55,467 nt of DNA. Source: Blautia sp. An81 (lineage in GTDB: Bacteria > Bacillota > Clostridia > Lachnospirales > Lachnospiraceae). The DNA lies in assembly GCF_002161285.1 (NCBI RefSeq), contig NZ_NFHH01000025.1, positions 1-55,467 on the forward strand. The letters run 5' to 3'. The position numbers were made by a program, and so were the translations under genes. This document shows positions 7,938 to 15,802 of the stretch, piece after piece. The notes under the pieces were generated by a model. That model ran no database searches, was not told where the DNA came from, and worked only from the letters and a program-made list of their open reading frames with translations. The stretch's first letter is position 1; each line of letters opens with the position of its first letter.

Positions 7938-9320
7938 ATGAGCCTATACAAATACAAGGGAAAGCGTATCAGAGCCAGCGACAAGAACCTTGTGTACCGC
8001 TTCTGTGTGGGTACGCTCCTGCTCCTATTCGTGGCGGTTCTCCTGCTACTGAACATGGGACAGCTCATGCGTACTGATTGGGAGCATTTCAGCCTGCTTG
8101 ATAATGACGTGACACTTTCTACATACAACTTCATAACCATAGGGATAGCGACTGGTGTTTGTGCATTGGTCGCTTTTCTTTATTACCGCTTCTTCCATGA
8201 CAGCTTCAAGAAGCTATTGCACCGTCAAAAGCTCTCCCGCATGATACTGGACAATAAGTGGTATGAAGCACAGACCGTACAGGACAGCGGTTTTTTCACT
8301 GACCTGCAGAGCAGATCAAGGGAAAAAATCATCTGGTTTCCTAAAATCTATTATCAAATGGACACGGGACTGCTCCATATCCGCTGTGAAATCTCTTTAG
8401 GAAAGTATCAAGACCAGCTTTTGCGACTGGAAGATAAGCTGGAAAGCGGACTTTACTGTGAGCTGACCGACAAGACGCTCCATGACGGCTATATCGAGTA
8501 CACCCTGCTCTATGACATGATAGCGAACCGTATCACGATTGACGAGGTAAAGGCTGAAAACGGGGGCTTGCGTCTGATGAAGAACCTCATATGGGAATAC
8601 GACGCACTCCCTCATGCCCTTATCTGTGGCGGGACTGGCGGTGGAAAGACCTATTTCCTGCTGACAATCATTGAAGCCCTCTTGCAGACCAACGCCCAGC
8701 TTTACATCTTAGACCCTAAGAACGCTGACCTTGCGGACTTGGGTACGGTCATGGATAACGTGTATCACACCAAAGAAGATATGATTGAATGTGTCAATGC
8801 GTTCTATGAGGGCATGGTGGCAAGGAGCGAAGAAATGAAGCAACACCCTGATTACAAGACGGGCGAGAACTATGCCTATCTGGGCTTACCGCCCTACTTC
8901 CTTATCTTTGACGAGTATGTGGCGTTCTTGGAAATGCTGGGGACAAAGGAAAGCATAAGCCTTTTAAGCCAGCTAAAGAAAATCGTCATGCTTGGCAGAC
9001 AGGCAGGCTATTTCCTTATCGTTGCGTGCCAGCGTCCCGACGCAAAGTATTTTTCAGACGGTATCAGAGATAATTTCAACTTCCGTGTGGGCTTGGGACG
9101 TATCAGCGAGCTTGGCTACGGTATGCTCTTTGGAAGCGACGTAAAGAAACAGTTCTTCCAGAAGCGTATCAAAGGACGTGGCTATTGTGACGTGGGTACG
9201 AGCGTCATATCGGAGTTTTACACTCCCCTTGTTCCAAAGGGGCATGATTTTTTGCAGACTATCGGCTCACTTGCACTGGCAAGGCAAGCCGTACCAGAGA
9301 AACAAAAGGAGATTGAATGA
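7938..9320 (+). CDS. FtsK/SpoIIIE-like conjugative coupling ATPase (Tn916 Orf21, TcpA)
   Basis: Inner-membrane motor that hands the relaxosome to the transfer channel, about 460 residues. Two TM helices lie near residues 25-43 and 55-75. The FtsK domain has Walker A GGTGGGKT at residues 231-238 and Walker B YFLIFDEY. It matches Tn916 Orf21 in length and place. The ATG at 7938 has AAAGGGG 6 nt before it; the in-frame GTG at 7932 is less likely. Its stop overlaps the next ATG (ATGA). oriT follows one gene later, as in Tn916. Confidence 0.92.
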   Translation: MSLYKYKGKRIRASDKNLVYRFCVGTLLLLFVAVLLLLNMGQLMRTDWEHFSLLDNDVTLSTYNFITIGIATGVCALVAFLYYRFFHDSFKKLLHRQKLSRMILDNKWYEAQTVQDSGFFTDLQSRSREKIIWFPKIYYQMDTGLLHIRCEISLGKYQDQLLRLEDKLESGLYCELTDKTLHDGYIEYTLLYDMIANRITIDEVKAENGGLRLMKNLIWEYDALPHALICGGTGGGKTYFLLTIIEALLQTNAQLYILDPKNADLADLGTVMDNVYHTKEDMIECVNAFYEGMVARSEEMKQHPDYKTGENYAYLGLPPYFLIFDEYVAFLEMLGTKESISLLSQLKKIVMLGRQAGYFLIVACQRPDAKYFSDGIRDNFNFRVGLGRISELGYGMLFGSDVKKQFFQKRIKGRGYCDVGTSVISEFYTPLVPKGHDFLQTIGSLALARQAVPEKQKEIE

Positions 9321-9730
9321 CTATGGGATATTTGAAAATCCATTATGAACCAGAATGTACCGACAGTGTACTTACCTGTATCGGATTGGGGTATGGAAAA
9401 TTCCTGTCCGATTTGGCTTTTACGGCAGACAGTGAATATAAACAGGACGACGACTATCCAGAAACACTTTTCCATGAGAGAATGTCGGAACTGCTGGAAG
9501 ATTTGGCAGAGGATTATCTGGAAATGCCGTTGCTGTTTTCCGTGGAGCTTCCCGCACACATGGCAAACCTGCTGGGCTGTCTTTTCCGCTACACGTTTCT
9601 TGTCATGGACAGGGAGCATTTCAGACAGGTATGCCGTGAATACGAGATTGACAAGGATATCGCCAGAAAATGCCTTTCAAGAGATACCGACTGTATCGTA
9701 GTTTATACGGGCATGACAAGGATAGGCTGA
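9317..9730 (+). CDS. Conserved ICE protein of unknown function
   Basis: 137 residues, translationally coupled to the coupling-protein gene by an ATGA overlap. Soluble and acidic, with no clear motif. It lies between the FtsK-like gene and oriT. I do not recognise a domain. Position and coupling suggest a transfer-related accessory role. Confidence 0.6.
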   Translation: MTMGYLKIHYEPECTDSVLTCIGLGYGKFLSDLAFTADSEYKQDDDYPETLFHERMSELLEDLAEDYLEMPLLFSVELPAHMANLLGCLFRYTFLVMDREHFRQVCREYEIDKDIARKCLSRDTDCIVVYTGMTRIG

Positions 9731-9971
9731 ACCACTTGACGGCTGGAACGGTCAGCGGAGCGACCCAGACCGTGTAAGCCGTCCTGTGGAGCAGGGCTTG
9801 CCCTGCTCCACGAAAGAAGCCCCTCGGTATCTAACAGAGGGGCACAATTCCGCTGGAAACTACGGTCAAAAAGTCTGGAAATCCCGCTTGGTATAAGGGT
9901 TTTCTCTCACTCATAGCTGACTGTGACAATCGGCGGAAAATATCACAGATTTCTAAAAGGGGGTATGCAGG
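9731..9971 (+). other. Origin of transfer (oriT) region of ICE B
   Basis: The 241-nt gap between the Orf21-like and MobT genes is where Tn916 has oriT. It contains a perfect hairpin (arms GTGGAGCAGGGC and CCCTGCTCCAC, 9786-9811) and a second dyad CCCCT/AGGGG at 9820-9842 with a loop reading CGGTATCTAACAG, similar to the Tn916 oriT. It also holds the stretch ACTACGGTCAAAAAGTCTGG near 9858. No gene is present. The nick site cannot be fixed by eye. Confidence 0.7.
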
Positions 9972-11162
9972 CTGAATGAAAGCACCTTTATTAACGCCTT
10001 GAAAGAGAAACGTCAATCTTACGGCGTGTCCCAGACAAGGCTTGCAATCATGGCTGGTATCAGCCGTGAACACCTGAACCGTATCGAAGCGGGAAAGGTC
10101 AAGCTCACGGACGATATGCAGGACAAGCTCATGGAAGCGGTCGAGAAATTCAATCCCGACGCTCCCATGTTCCTGCTGTTCGACTATGTGCGTATCCGTT
10201 TCCCCACGCTGAATATACAGCACGTTATCAAAGATATATTGAAGCTCAACATGGACTATATGCTCCATGAGGACTACGGACACTATAAATACACCGAGCA
10301 TTACTATCTGGGTGATGTGTTCGTCTACACCTCACAGGACGAGGAAAAAGGCACGCTTCTGGAGCTGAAAGGAAAAGGCTGTCGCCAGTTTGAAAGCTAT
10401 CTGCTGGCACAGGAGCGAAGCTGGTATGACTTCCTCATGGACGCTCTGGTTGAGGGCGGTGTGATGAAACGCCTTGACCTTGCGATTAACGACAGAGCGG
10501 GCATACTGGATATTCCAGATCTGACCTCCAAATGCAACCGTGAGGAATGTGTTTCCCTGTTCCGTTCTTTCAAGTCCTATGCTTCCGGCGAGCTGGTGAA
10601 ACACAACGAGCAGGACAAGGCGGGAATGGGACACACGCTGTATATCGGCTCTCTGAAATCAGAAGTCTACTTCTGCTGTTACGAGAAGAACTACGAACAG
10701 TACGCAAAGCTGGGAATACCGCTTGAAGAAGCACTCATAAAGAACCGCTTCGAGATACGATTGAAAGATGAAAGAGCTTATTATGCCGTCCGTGAACTGC
10801 TGACCCATTATGACGCAGAACAGACGGCATTTTCTATCATCAATCACTATATCCGCTTCGTGGACAGAGAGCCGGAGAAGCGAAAGACAGACTGGAAGCT
10901 CAATGACCGCTGGGCGTGGTTTATCGGGAAAGACCGCCCGCCTATCAAGCTGACAACAGACCCAGAGCCTTACACGCTGGAAAGGACGCTGGGCTGGATA
11001 AGCCGACAGGTCGCCCCTACGCTGAAAATGCTGAAAAAGATAGACGCTGGCAACAGCACAAGCTATCTGAAAGAGATTGAGGACAACGCAAAGCTGACGG
11101 AAAAGCACTTGCAGATAATCAAACAGCAGACAGCGGACACAGAGGAGCTTATCACAGAGTAA
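9972..11162 (+). CDS. MobT relaxase (Tn916 Orf20, Rep_trans family)
   Basis: Relaxase that nicks oriT and starts rolling-circle replication and transfer, about 396 residues. An N-terminal XRE-type helix-turn-helix (SQTRLAIMAGISREHLNRIE) is followed by the replication initiation factor domain, as in MobT. The usual TTG/ATG is missing. The family N-terminus (NESTFINALKEKRQ) can be read from CTG at 9972, with AGGGGG 9 nt upstream; the first standard in-frame start is TTG 9999, with no ribosome site. I choose CTG 9972. It sits immediately right of oriT. Confidence 0.88.
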   Translation: MNESTFINALKEKRQSYGVSQTRLAIMAGISREHLNRIEAGKVKLTDDMQDKLMEAVEKFNPDAPMFLLFDYVRIRFPTLNIQHVIKDILKLNMDYMLHEDYGHYKYTEHYYLGDVFVYTSQDEEKGTLLELKGKGCRQFESYLLAQERSWYDFLMDALVEGGVMKRLDLAINDRAGILDIPDLTSKCNREECVSLFRSFKSYASGELVKHNEQDKAGMGHTLYIGSLKSEVYFCCYEKNYEQYAKLGIPLEEALIKNRFEIRLKDERAYYAVRELLTHYDAEQTAFSIINHYIRFVDREPEKRKTDWKLNDRWAWFIGKDRPPIKLTTDPEPYTLERTLGWISRQVAPTLKMLKKIDAGNSTSYLKEIEDNAKLTEKHLQIIKQQTADTEELITE

Positions 11163-11177
11163 AGGAGAATTTTGACT

Positions 11178-11318
11178 ATGGCAGAACTTGTCAAGGACTT
11201 GGTGCTGGTATCGCTGGGAATGGGTATCGGCGTCGTCCTTATGTGTATCGCACAGGTCAGCAAAATGGCTGACGAACAAATGGAAGAAATCAAAAAAGAA
11301 AGGATTGATAAAGAATGA
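11178..11318 (+). CDS. DUF3789-like single-TM small protein
   Basis: 46 residues: MAELVKDLVL..., one TM helix (about 5-24), then a charged tail ending KKERIDKE. AAAGGAG lies 13 nt before the ATG at 11178. It overlaps the next gene by 4 nt (ATGA). Such tiny membrane proteins are common between MobT and tcpD in Tn916-like ICEs; the function is unknown. Confidence 0.75.
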   Translation: MAELVKDLVLVSLGMGIGVVLMCIAQVSKMADEQMEEIKKERIDKE

Positions 11319-11536
11319 ATTTCGGACAGAACTTATACAACTGGTTTTTAAGCAACGCCCAGAGCTTGGTGCTTATGGCTATCGTGGTAATCGGTATCTA
11401 CTTAGGATTTAAGAGAGAGTTTTCAAAACTTATCGGCTTCCTTGTGATTGCCTTAATCGCTGTCGGGCTGGTATTCAATGCCGGCGGTGTCAAGGACGTG
11501 CTGTTAGAGCTGTTCAACCGTATCATTGGTGCGTAA
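11315..11536 (+). CDS. TcpD-like small membrane protein of the transfer channel
   Basis: 73 residues with two TM helices (about 14-31 and 36-54) and a short C-terminal tail. Position (after MobT, before ardA and tcpE) and size match the Tn916 Orf19-region / TcpD-type membrane component of the mating channel. It is coupled to the preceding gene by ATGA. Confidence 0.65.
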   Translation: MNFGQNLYNWFLSNAQSLVLMAIVVIGIYLGFKREFSKLIGFLVIALIAVGLVFNAGGVKDVLLELFNRIIGA

Positions 11537-11566
11537 CAATCAATAGTTTGCGATCACGCAAACTTA

Positions 11567-11603
11567 CCTGTCCCCCTATGGGAGTTCGGGCATAGGGGGA
11601 ATG
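11567..11603 (+). terminator. Hairpin after tcpD-like gene
   Basis: TGTCCCCCTATG pairs with CATAGGGGGA around a short GGAGTTCGGG loop. There is no T-run, so it may be a weak terminator or an RNA-stability hairpin. It marks the last conserved ICE sequence before the AT-rich cargo begins near 11640. Confidence 0.5.
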
Positions 11604-11730
11604 AAAGGGGGGTGACGGAATGGTACACAGATAAAAGATAGTCACGCTATGAATTTCGTTGAATGACTAAGATATAGCTGTTATAATTATATCAGATTAG
11701 ATAAAAGCATTTGATGAGGAGATATTCATA

Positions 11731-13965
11731 ATGAAAGAATTAAAATTAGAGTTAAGTAATTGCTATGGAATTCAGGAAATGAATATTTCTATAGATTACT
11801 CAAAAAATAATGTATCGATAATTTATGCACCGAATGGAACAATGAAATCATCATTGGCAAAAACATTTGAAGCAATACGAGATAACAAACCTGTAGAAGA
11901 AAGAGTGTTTGGATTTAGAAGTACATACAGCATAGTTGATGAAAATAACACCAGTATTTTACCTGGAGATATTATAGTTATTAATCCTTTTGATGAAAAT
12001 GCATATGAAAATCAAGGGATGTTAATGGCAAACGATGAATTAAGAAAAGAATACATGACAATTCATAAAACTATAGAAGAAAGGAAACAAAATTTATATA
12101 CTCAAATTAAACAAAAACTCAAATACTCTTCACGCAGTAGCTTCGAGGTTAAAAGTGTAATGCTGAAAGATTGGAACAAATCGGCAAAAGAAGAATATCA
12201 GTGTTTAGAAGAAATACTTGGGCTACTACATAACTCAGAGTGGGCGTGTTCTTTAGATGAGGATGAGTTAGATTATAATGCTTTGTTTAATGATAAAGTA
12301 TATTCGATGATTACAAATGGAAAAACATCAGAATTAATTGAAGAATATGAAAAAAAGTATAATGAATTGATAGATAAGTCTCTATATATGCAGAGGGGAG
12401 TTATAGATCACAATAACTATGGAAATATTAGTAATTCATTAAGTAACAATGGATTCTTCGTAGCAAATAATGAAATAACATTAAATGCCAAAGATGGAAG
12501 TAATGCTGTAGTATTGAAGAGTCAAAAGGAATTAGATGATTTAATTAAGGCAGAAAAGGAGCAGGTATTAAATACTAAGGAGATTAAAGATTTATTTGAA
12601 AAGATAAATAAAGCAATTACTAAGAATAAAGATACGCTAGCGTTTAATGCTTTTCTACAGAAACATCAAGATATTATCGTAGAATATAAAGATATTGATA
12701 AATTCAAAAAGAAAGTTTGGATTAAAGTATTTGCTTGTTATGAGTCAATGCTTCATGAACTATTGACAGAGTATAAAAAGGCACAAGAAGATTTGAAGAA
12801 TTTAAGGGATAAGGCCAAAAATGAAATAACCGATTGGAAACTTGCTTTGGATTTATTTAAAGAAAGATTTTATGTTCCATTTGTTATTGAACCGGCAAAT
12901 CAAGACGACGTAATTTTAAATCAAGATTTGCCAAGTTTTAAATACATTTTCTCTGATAATCGTGGAGAAAAAGAAGTAACAAAGGATAATTTGCTAGAGG
13001 TGCTTAGTACAGGAGAAAAAAGAGCGTATTATATTCTTAATATGATTTTTCAAATTTTAGTTGCTCAAAAAGAACACAGAGAAAAATTAATTGTATTAGA
13101 TGATATATCAGAATCATTTGACTACAAAAACAAATATGCAATTATTGAATATATTAGTGATATAGCTGAATATACAAATCCTAATGGAGAAAAGAGCTTT
13201 AAAATTTTACTTCTAACGCACAATTTTGACTTTTATAGAACAGTGGCATCACGAATAACCAAAAGAGGTAATTCATATATAGCTTTCTCTGACAATGGTA
13301 AAATTCATTTTGAAAAAGGACAGTATACTAAAAATATATTTACAAATTATAAAGAACGTTTAGGTAGGGCTAATTGTAATAATATTGTAGTGGCATCTAT
13401 TCCATTTGTACGCAATTTAATTGAATATACAGATGGCGATACCAATCCGGATTATTTAACTCTTACGAGTGTTTTGCATTACAAGGATGATACTCAAACA
13501 ATATCGCTCAAAGATATACAGGATATCTTTAATTCATATTGGTGTAAAAATAATAATGTAGGTTTTGCTAATGGTCATGAGACAGAATTGATTTATGATA
13601 TAATTATGGAAGAAGCTAATAAAATCGTGGATGTTGAAAAACTAGAAATTGAAAATAAATTAATTTTATCAATGGCAATTCGATTAAGAGCCGAAAAGTA
13701 TATGAAAGAAAAAATTCTCTCAGACGTACCTAATGGAACCAGCATTATTAATGATATCTATTCAAAGAAAAATCAAAGTGCTTGGATGATTAAAGCATAT
13801 CGAAAACATATTAATGATGGGGTAATGAATACATTAGAATTAGTTGCAATGATTACACCAGAAAATATACATTTGAATTCATTTATGTTTGAACCGATAT
13901 TAGATATGTCATTGAAACACTTGTATGACTTATATCAAATGGTTAAAGGTTTTTCTGCGGAATGA
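11731..13965 (+). CDS. RloC/PrrC-like ABC-type ATPase with altered Walker A, probable phage-defence effector
   Basis: 744 residues, about 30% GC, clearly foreign to the ICE backbone. The P-loop reads APNGTMKSS (residues 33-41), with Met where the conserved Gly of GKS should be. A long helical middle (about 100-380) is followed by an ABC signature LSTGEKR (425-431), Walker B LIVLDD (453-458), a D-loop-like SESFDYKNK and an H-switch LLLTHNFDFY. This is the split-head layout of RloC/PrrC/SMC-type proteins. The C-terminal 200 residues could hold an effector; no RNase motif is certain. Start ATG 11731 has GAGGAG 11 nt upstream. It sits between tcpD and ardA as a single-gene insertion. Confidence 0.7.
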   Translation: MKELKLELSNCYGIQEMNISIDYSKNNVSIIYAPNGTMKSSLAKTFEAIRDNKPVEERVFGFRSTYSIVDENNTSILPGDIIVINPFDENAYENQGMLMANDELRKEYMTIHKTIEERKQNLYTQIKQKLKYSSRSSFEVKSVMLKDWNKSAKEEYQCLEEILGLLHNSEWACSLDEDELDYNALFNDKVYSMITNGKTSELIEEYEKKYNELIDKSLYMQRGVIDHNNYGNISNSLSNNGFFVANNEITLNAKDGSNAVVLKSQKELDDLIKAEKEQVLNTKEIKDLFEKINKAITKNKDTLAFNAFLQKHQDIIVEYKDIDKFKKKVWIKVFACYESMLHELLTEYKKAQEDLKNLRDKAKNEITDWKLALDLFKERFYVPFVIEPANQDDVILNQDLPSFKYIFSDNRGEKEVTKDNLLEVLSTGEKRAYYILNMIFQILVAQKEHREKLIVLDDISESFDYKNKYAIIEYISDIAEYTNPNGEKSFKILLLTHNFDFYRTVASRITKRGNSYIAFSDNGKIHFEKGQYTKNIFTNYKERLGRANCNNIVVASIPFVRNLIEYTDGDTNPDYLTLTSVLHYKDDTQTISLKDIQDIFNSYWCKNNNVGFANGHETELIYDIIMEEANKIVDVEKLEIENKLILSMAIRLRAEKYMKEKILSDVPNGTSIINDIYSKKNQSAWMIKAYRKHINDGVMNTLELVAMITPENIHLNSFMFEPILDMSLKHLYDLYQMVKGFSAE

Positions 13966-14028
13966 ATGCCAATAGTAAGTATTGTGAAAATGCAGTAAAC
14001 TCTATTTAAAATTTCATATTCCACAAAC

Positions 14029-14063
14029 AAAGCGGTTACTCCATTGGAGATCAACCGCTTTTT
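14029..14063 (+). terminator. Terminator-like hairpin after the ATPase cargo
   Basis: AAAGCGGTT pairs with AACCGCTTT and ends in TTTTT. An inner CTCC/GGAG pair extends it. It closes the cargo gene and precedes the ICE genes, like the hairpin at 7883. Confidence 0.7.
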
Positions 14064-14094
14064 CTATACTCAAATTTCAGATTGGAGTGATTGA

Positions 14095-14311
14095 TTGAAA
14101 GACATTTTTACGGATATGCAGGCTCTCCGACCTGCCCTATTACAAGCGTGCGGTCTGGTTTGAAATGAAACGCCTTTGCCTGTCTGACTATCCTAAGAAA
14201 CAGTTAGAAGATTTTGCACGCTATGTATTCGGTGTACCCTACGCCGTCATACAGGAAGCGTTGACAAGAGAGGACGTGATGAAACATGGAAGAAATGCGT
14301 GTGCAGATTGA
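14095..14311 (+). pseudogene. Small conserved ICE gene upstream of ardA, frameshifted
   Basis: TTG at 14095 opens LKDIFTDMQAL, then the frame is lost near 14125. The other frame continues with a convincing protein, SDLPYYKRAVWFEMKRL...YVFGVPYAVIQEAL, to TGA at 14309-14311, overlapping the start of ardA. Adding two bases (or removing one) at 14124-14130 restores a protein of about 73 residues. I recall short proteins of this kind before ardA in Tn916-like ICEs, but the function is unknown. Confidence 0.6.
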
Positions 14312-14783
14312 AGCCAGAGAGCCGACAGACGGCGAGATACGAGCCTTTTGGTTCACCCTGCCTATCGACACGGAACAGGTGGAAGAACTGCTGGGGATTG
14401 ATGTAGATACAGACTATTACTATATCACGGGCAAGGAGCTTCCCTTTGCTGATGAAGTGCAGGAAGATACCACTGTCGAAAAGCTCAATGACCTGTACCA
14501 TACCTATGAAAACTTACCGTCTTACTTGAAAGAGGACTATACGGAGCTGATGTGCTACTTCTCTGATCTTGATGAACTGCACAGATACAGAAACGACATC
14601 ATTCATTATTCGTGGTGCAAGAACATGACGGACGTTGCCCGACACGTTCTGAACAATGACCCAGTTTTCACTTCCCTTAGTGAGAGTGTTATCTGCTATT
14701 TCGATTTTGAAGCCTACGGACAGTACCTTGACGGCAACGGACGATTTGTGGAAACCGATCATGGTATCTATGAACTTCCATAG
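14286..14783 (+). CDS. ardA: ArdA-like antirestriction protein (copy 1)
   Basis: DNA-mimic antirestriction protein that shields the incoming ICE from type I restriction, 165 residues. It is strongly acidic and has the ArdA opening (RVQIEAREPTDGEI...FWFTLPID) and a Glu/Asp-rich body. Start ATG 14286. It is followed after 17 nt by a second ardA, so the two are tandem paralogues of diverged sequence. Confidence 0.8.
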   Translation: MEEMRVQIEAREPTDGEIRAFWFTLPIDTEQVEELLGIDVDTDYYYITGKELPFADEVQEDTTVEKLNDLYHTYENLPSYLKEDYTELMCYFSDLDELHRYRNDIIHYSWCKNMTDVARHVLNNDPVFTSLSESVICYFDFEAYGQYLDGNGRFVETDHGIYELP

Positions 14784-14800
14784 AAAAGAGGTGTGTGCCT

Positions 14801-15304
14801 GTGGTTGATGACATGAGAGTGTATATCGCTAATCTTGGCAAATACAATGAGGGCTACCTTGTGGGGGACTGGTTCTCTTTCCCTATCGACGAGGAAGATG
14901 TTGCGGAGCGTATCGGGCTGAACAGCTATTATGAGGAATACGCTGTCCATGATACGGATAACTTCCCTATTGAAATCGGGGAGTATATCTCTATTCAAGA
15001 ACTCAATGAGATGTACGAGATGATCTGTGAGCTTCCCGATTATATCACCGACGCTCTGGACGAGTTTGTTTCCCACTATGGAAGTCTGGAAGAAGTCTAC
15101 GAACATAAGGACGAGATATATTTCTATCCAGACTGTGAGGATATGACCGACCTTGCCTATTACTTCATTGATGAATTGCAGATGTTGGGCGAGATACCGC
15201 TACCGTTGCAGAATTATATCGACTATGAAGCATACGGCAGGGATTTATCCTTTGAGGGAACATTTATTGAAACAAGCCGAGGTATGTGCGAGATACCATA
15301 TTAG
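14801..15304 (+). CDS. ardA: ArdA antirestriction protein (copy 2)
   Basis: 167 residues, acidic, with the classic ArdA N-terminus VYIANLGKYNEG and DWFSFPIDEEDV, close to Tn916 ArdA (Orf18). GTG 14801 has AGAGGTG 8 nt upstream; GTG 14795 and ATG 14813 are alternatives. Together with copy 1 it could widen the range of restriction enzymes blocked. Confidence 0.87.
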   Translation: MVDDMRVYIANLGKYNEGYLVGDWFSFPIDEEDVAERIGLNSYYEEYAVHDTDNFPIEIGEYISIQELNEMYEMICELPDYITDALDEFVSHYGSLEEVYEHKDEIYFYPDCEDMTDLAYYFIDELQMLGEIPLPLQNYIDYEAYGRDLSFEGTFIETSRGMCEIPY

Positions 15305-15356
15305 TGCTGGCAGATCAGCGACAGGAAAGATCGCTACTGTCAGCTTTTTCTATCAA

Positions 15357-15384
15357 GGACAGTCTGAAAAATGGCTGTCCTTTT
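15357..15384 (+). terminator. Terminator-like hairpin before tcpE
   Basis: GGACAG pairs with CTGTCC over a 12-nt loop and is followed by TTTTCC. A preceding dyad (GCGACAG...CTGTCAGC with TTTTTC, 15318-15350) makes a double hairpin. AAAGGAG of tcpE follows 12 nt later. Confidence 0.55.
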
Positions 15385-15412
15385 CCATTACAACGAAAGG
15401 AGCTGAAACGAA

Positions 15413-15802
15413 TTGAAGAAGATTAAGAGCTACACGGGTATCTGGAACGTGGAGAAAGTCTTATACGCAATCAATGACTTTACTCTCCCGTTTCCCGTTA
15501 CCTTTACCCAGATAACGTGGTTTGTCATTACGGAGTTTGCCGTCATTCTCTTAGGGGACTTACCGCCGTTATCACTGATCGAGGGGGCATTTCTGAAATA
15601 CTTCGGTATTCCCGTTGCCCTCACATGGTTTATGAGTCAAAAAACCTTTGACGGCAAGAAGCCTTACAGCTTTTTAAAGTCCATGCTGACCTATGCCGTC
15701 CGACCAAAAGTAACTTATGCAGGAAAAGCCGTGAAGCTGGAAAAGGAAGTGTTCAGCAAACCCGTCACGGCGGTTAGGAGTGTGATGTATGTTCCCGATT
15801 AA
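15413..15802 (+). CDS. TcpE-like conjugal transfer membrane protein (Tn916 Orf17)
   Basis: 129 residues with two hydrophobic helices (about 25-46 and 50-70) and the conserved ending SMLTYAVRPKVTYAGK. TcpE is an essential membrane component of the Tn916/pCW3 type of mating channel. TTG start at 15413 with AAAGGAG 11 nt before. Its end overlaps the ATPase gene by 14 nt. Confidence 0.87.
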   Translation: MKKIKSYTGIWNVEKVLYAINDFTLPFPVTFTQITWFVITEFAVILLGDLPPLSLIEGAFLKYFGIPVALTWFMSQKTFDGKKPYSFLKSMLTYAVRPKVTYAGKAVKLEKEVFSKPVTAVRSVMYVPD

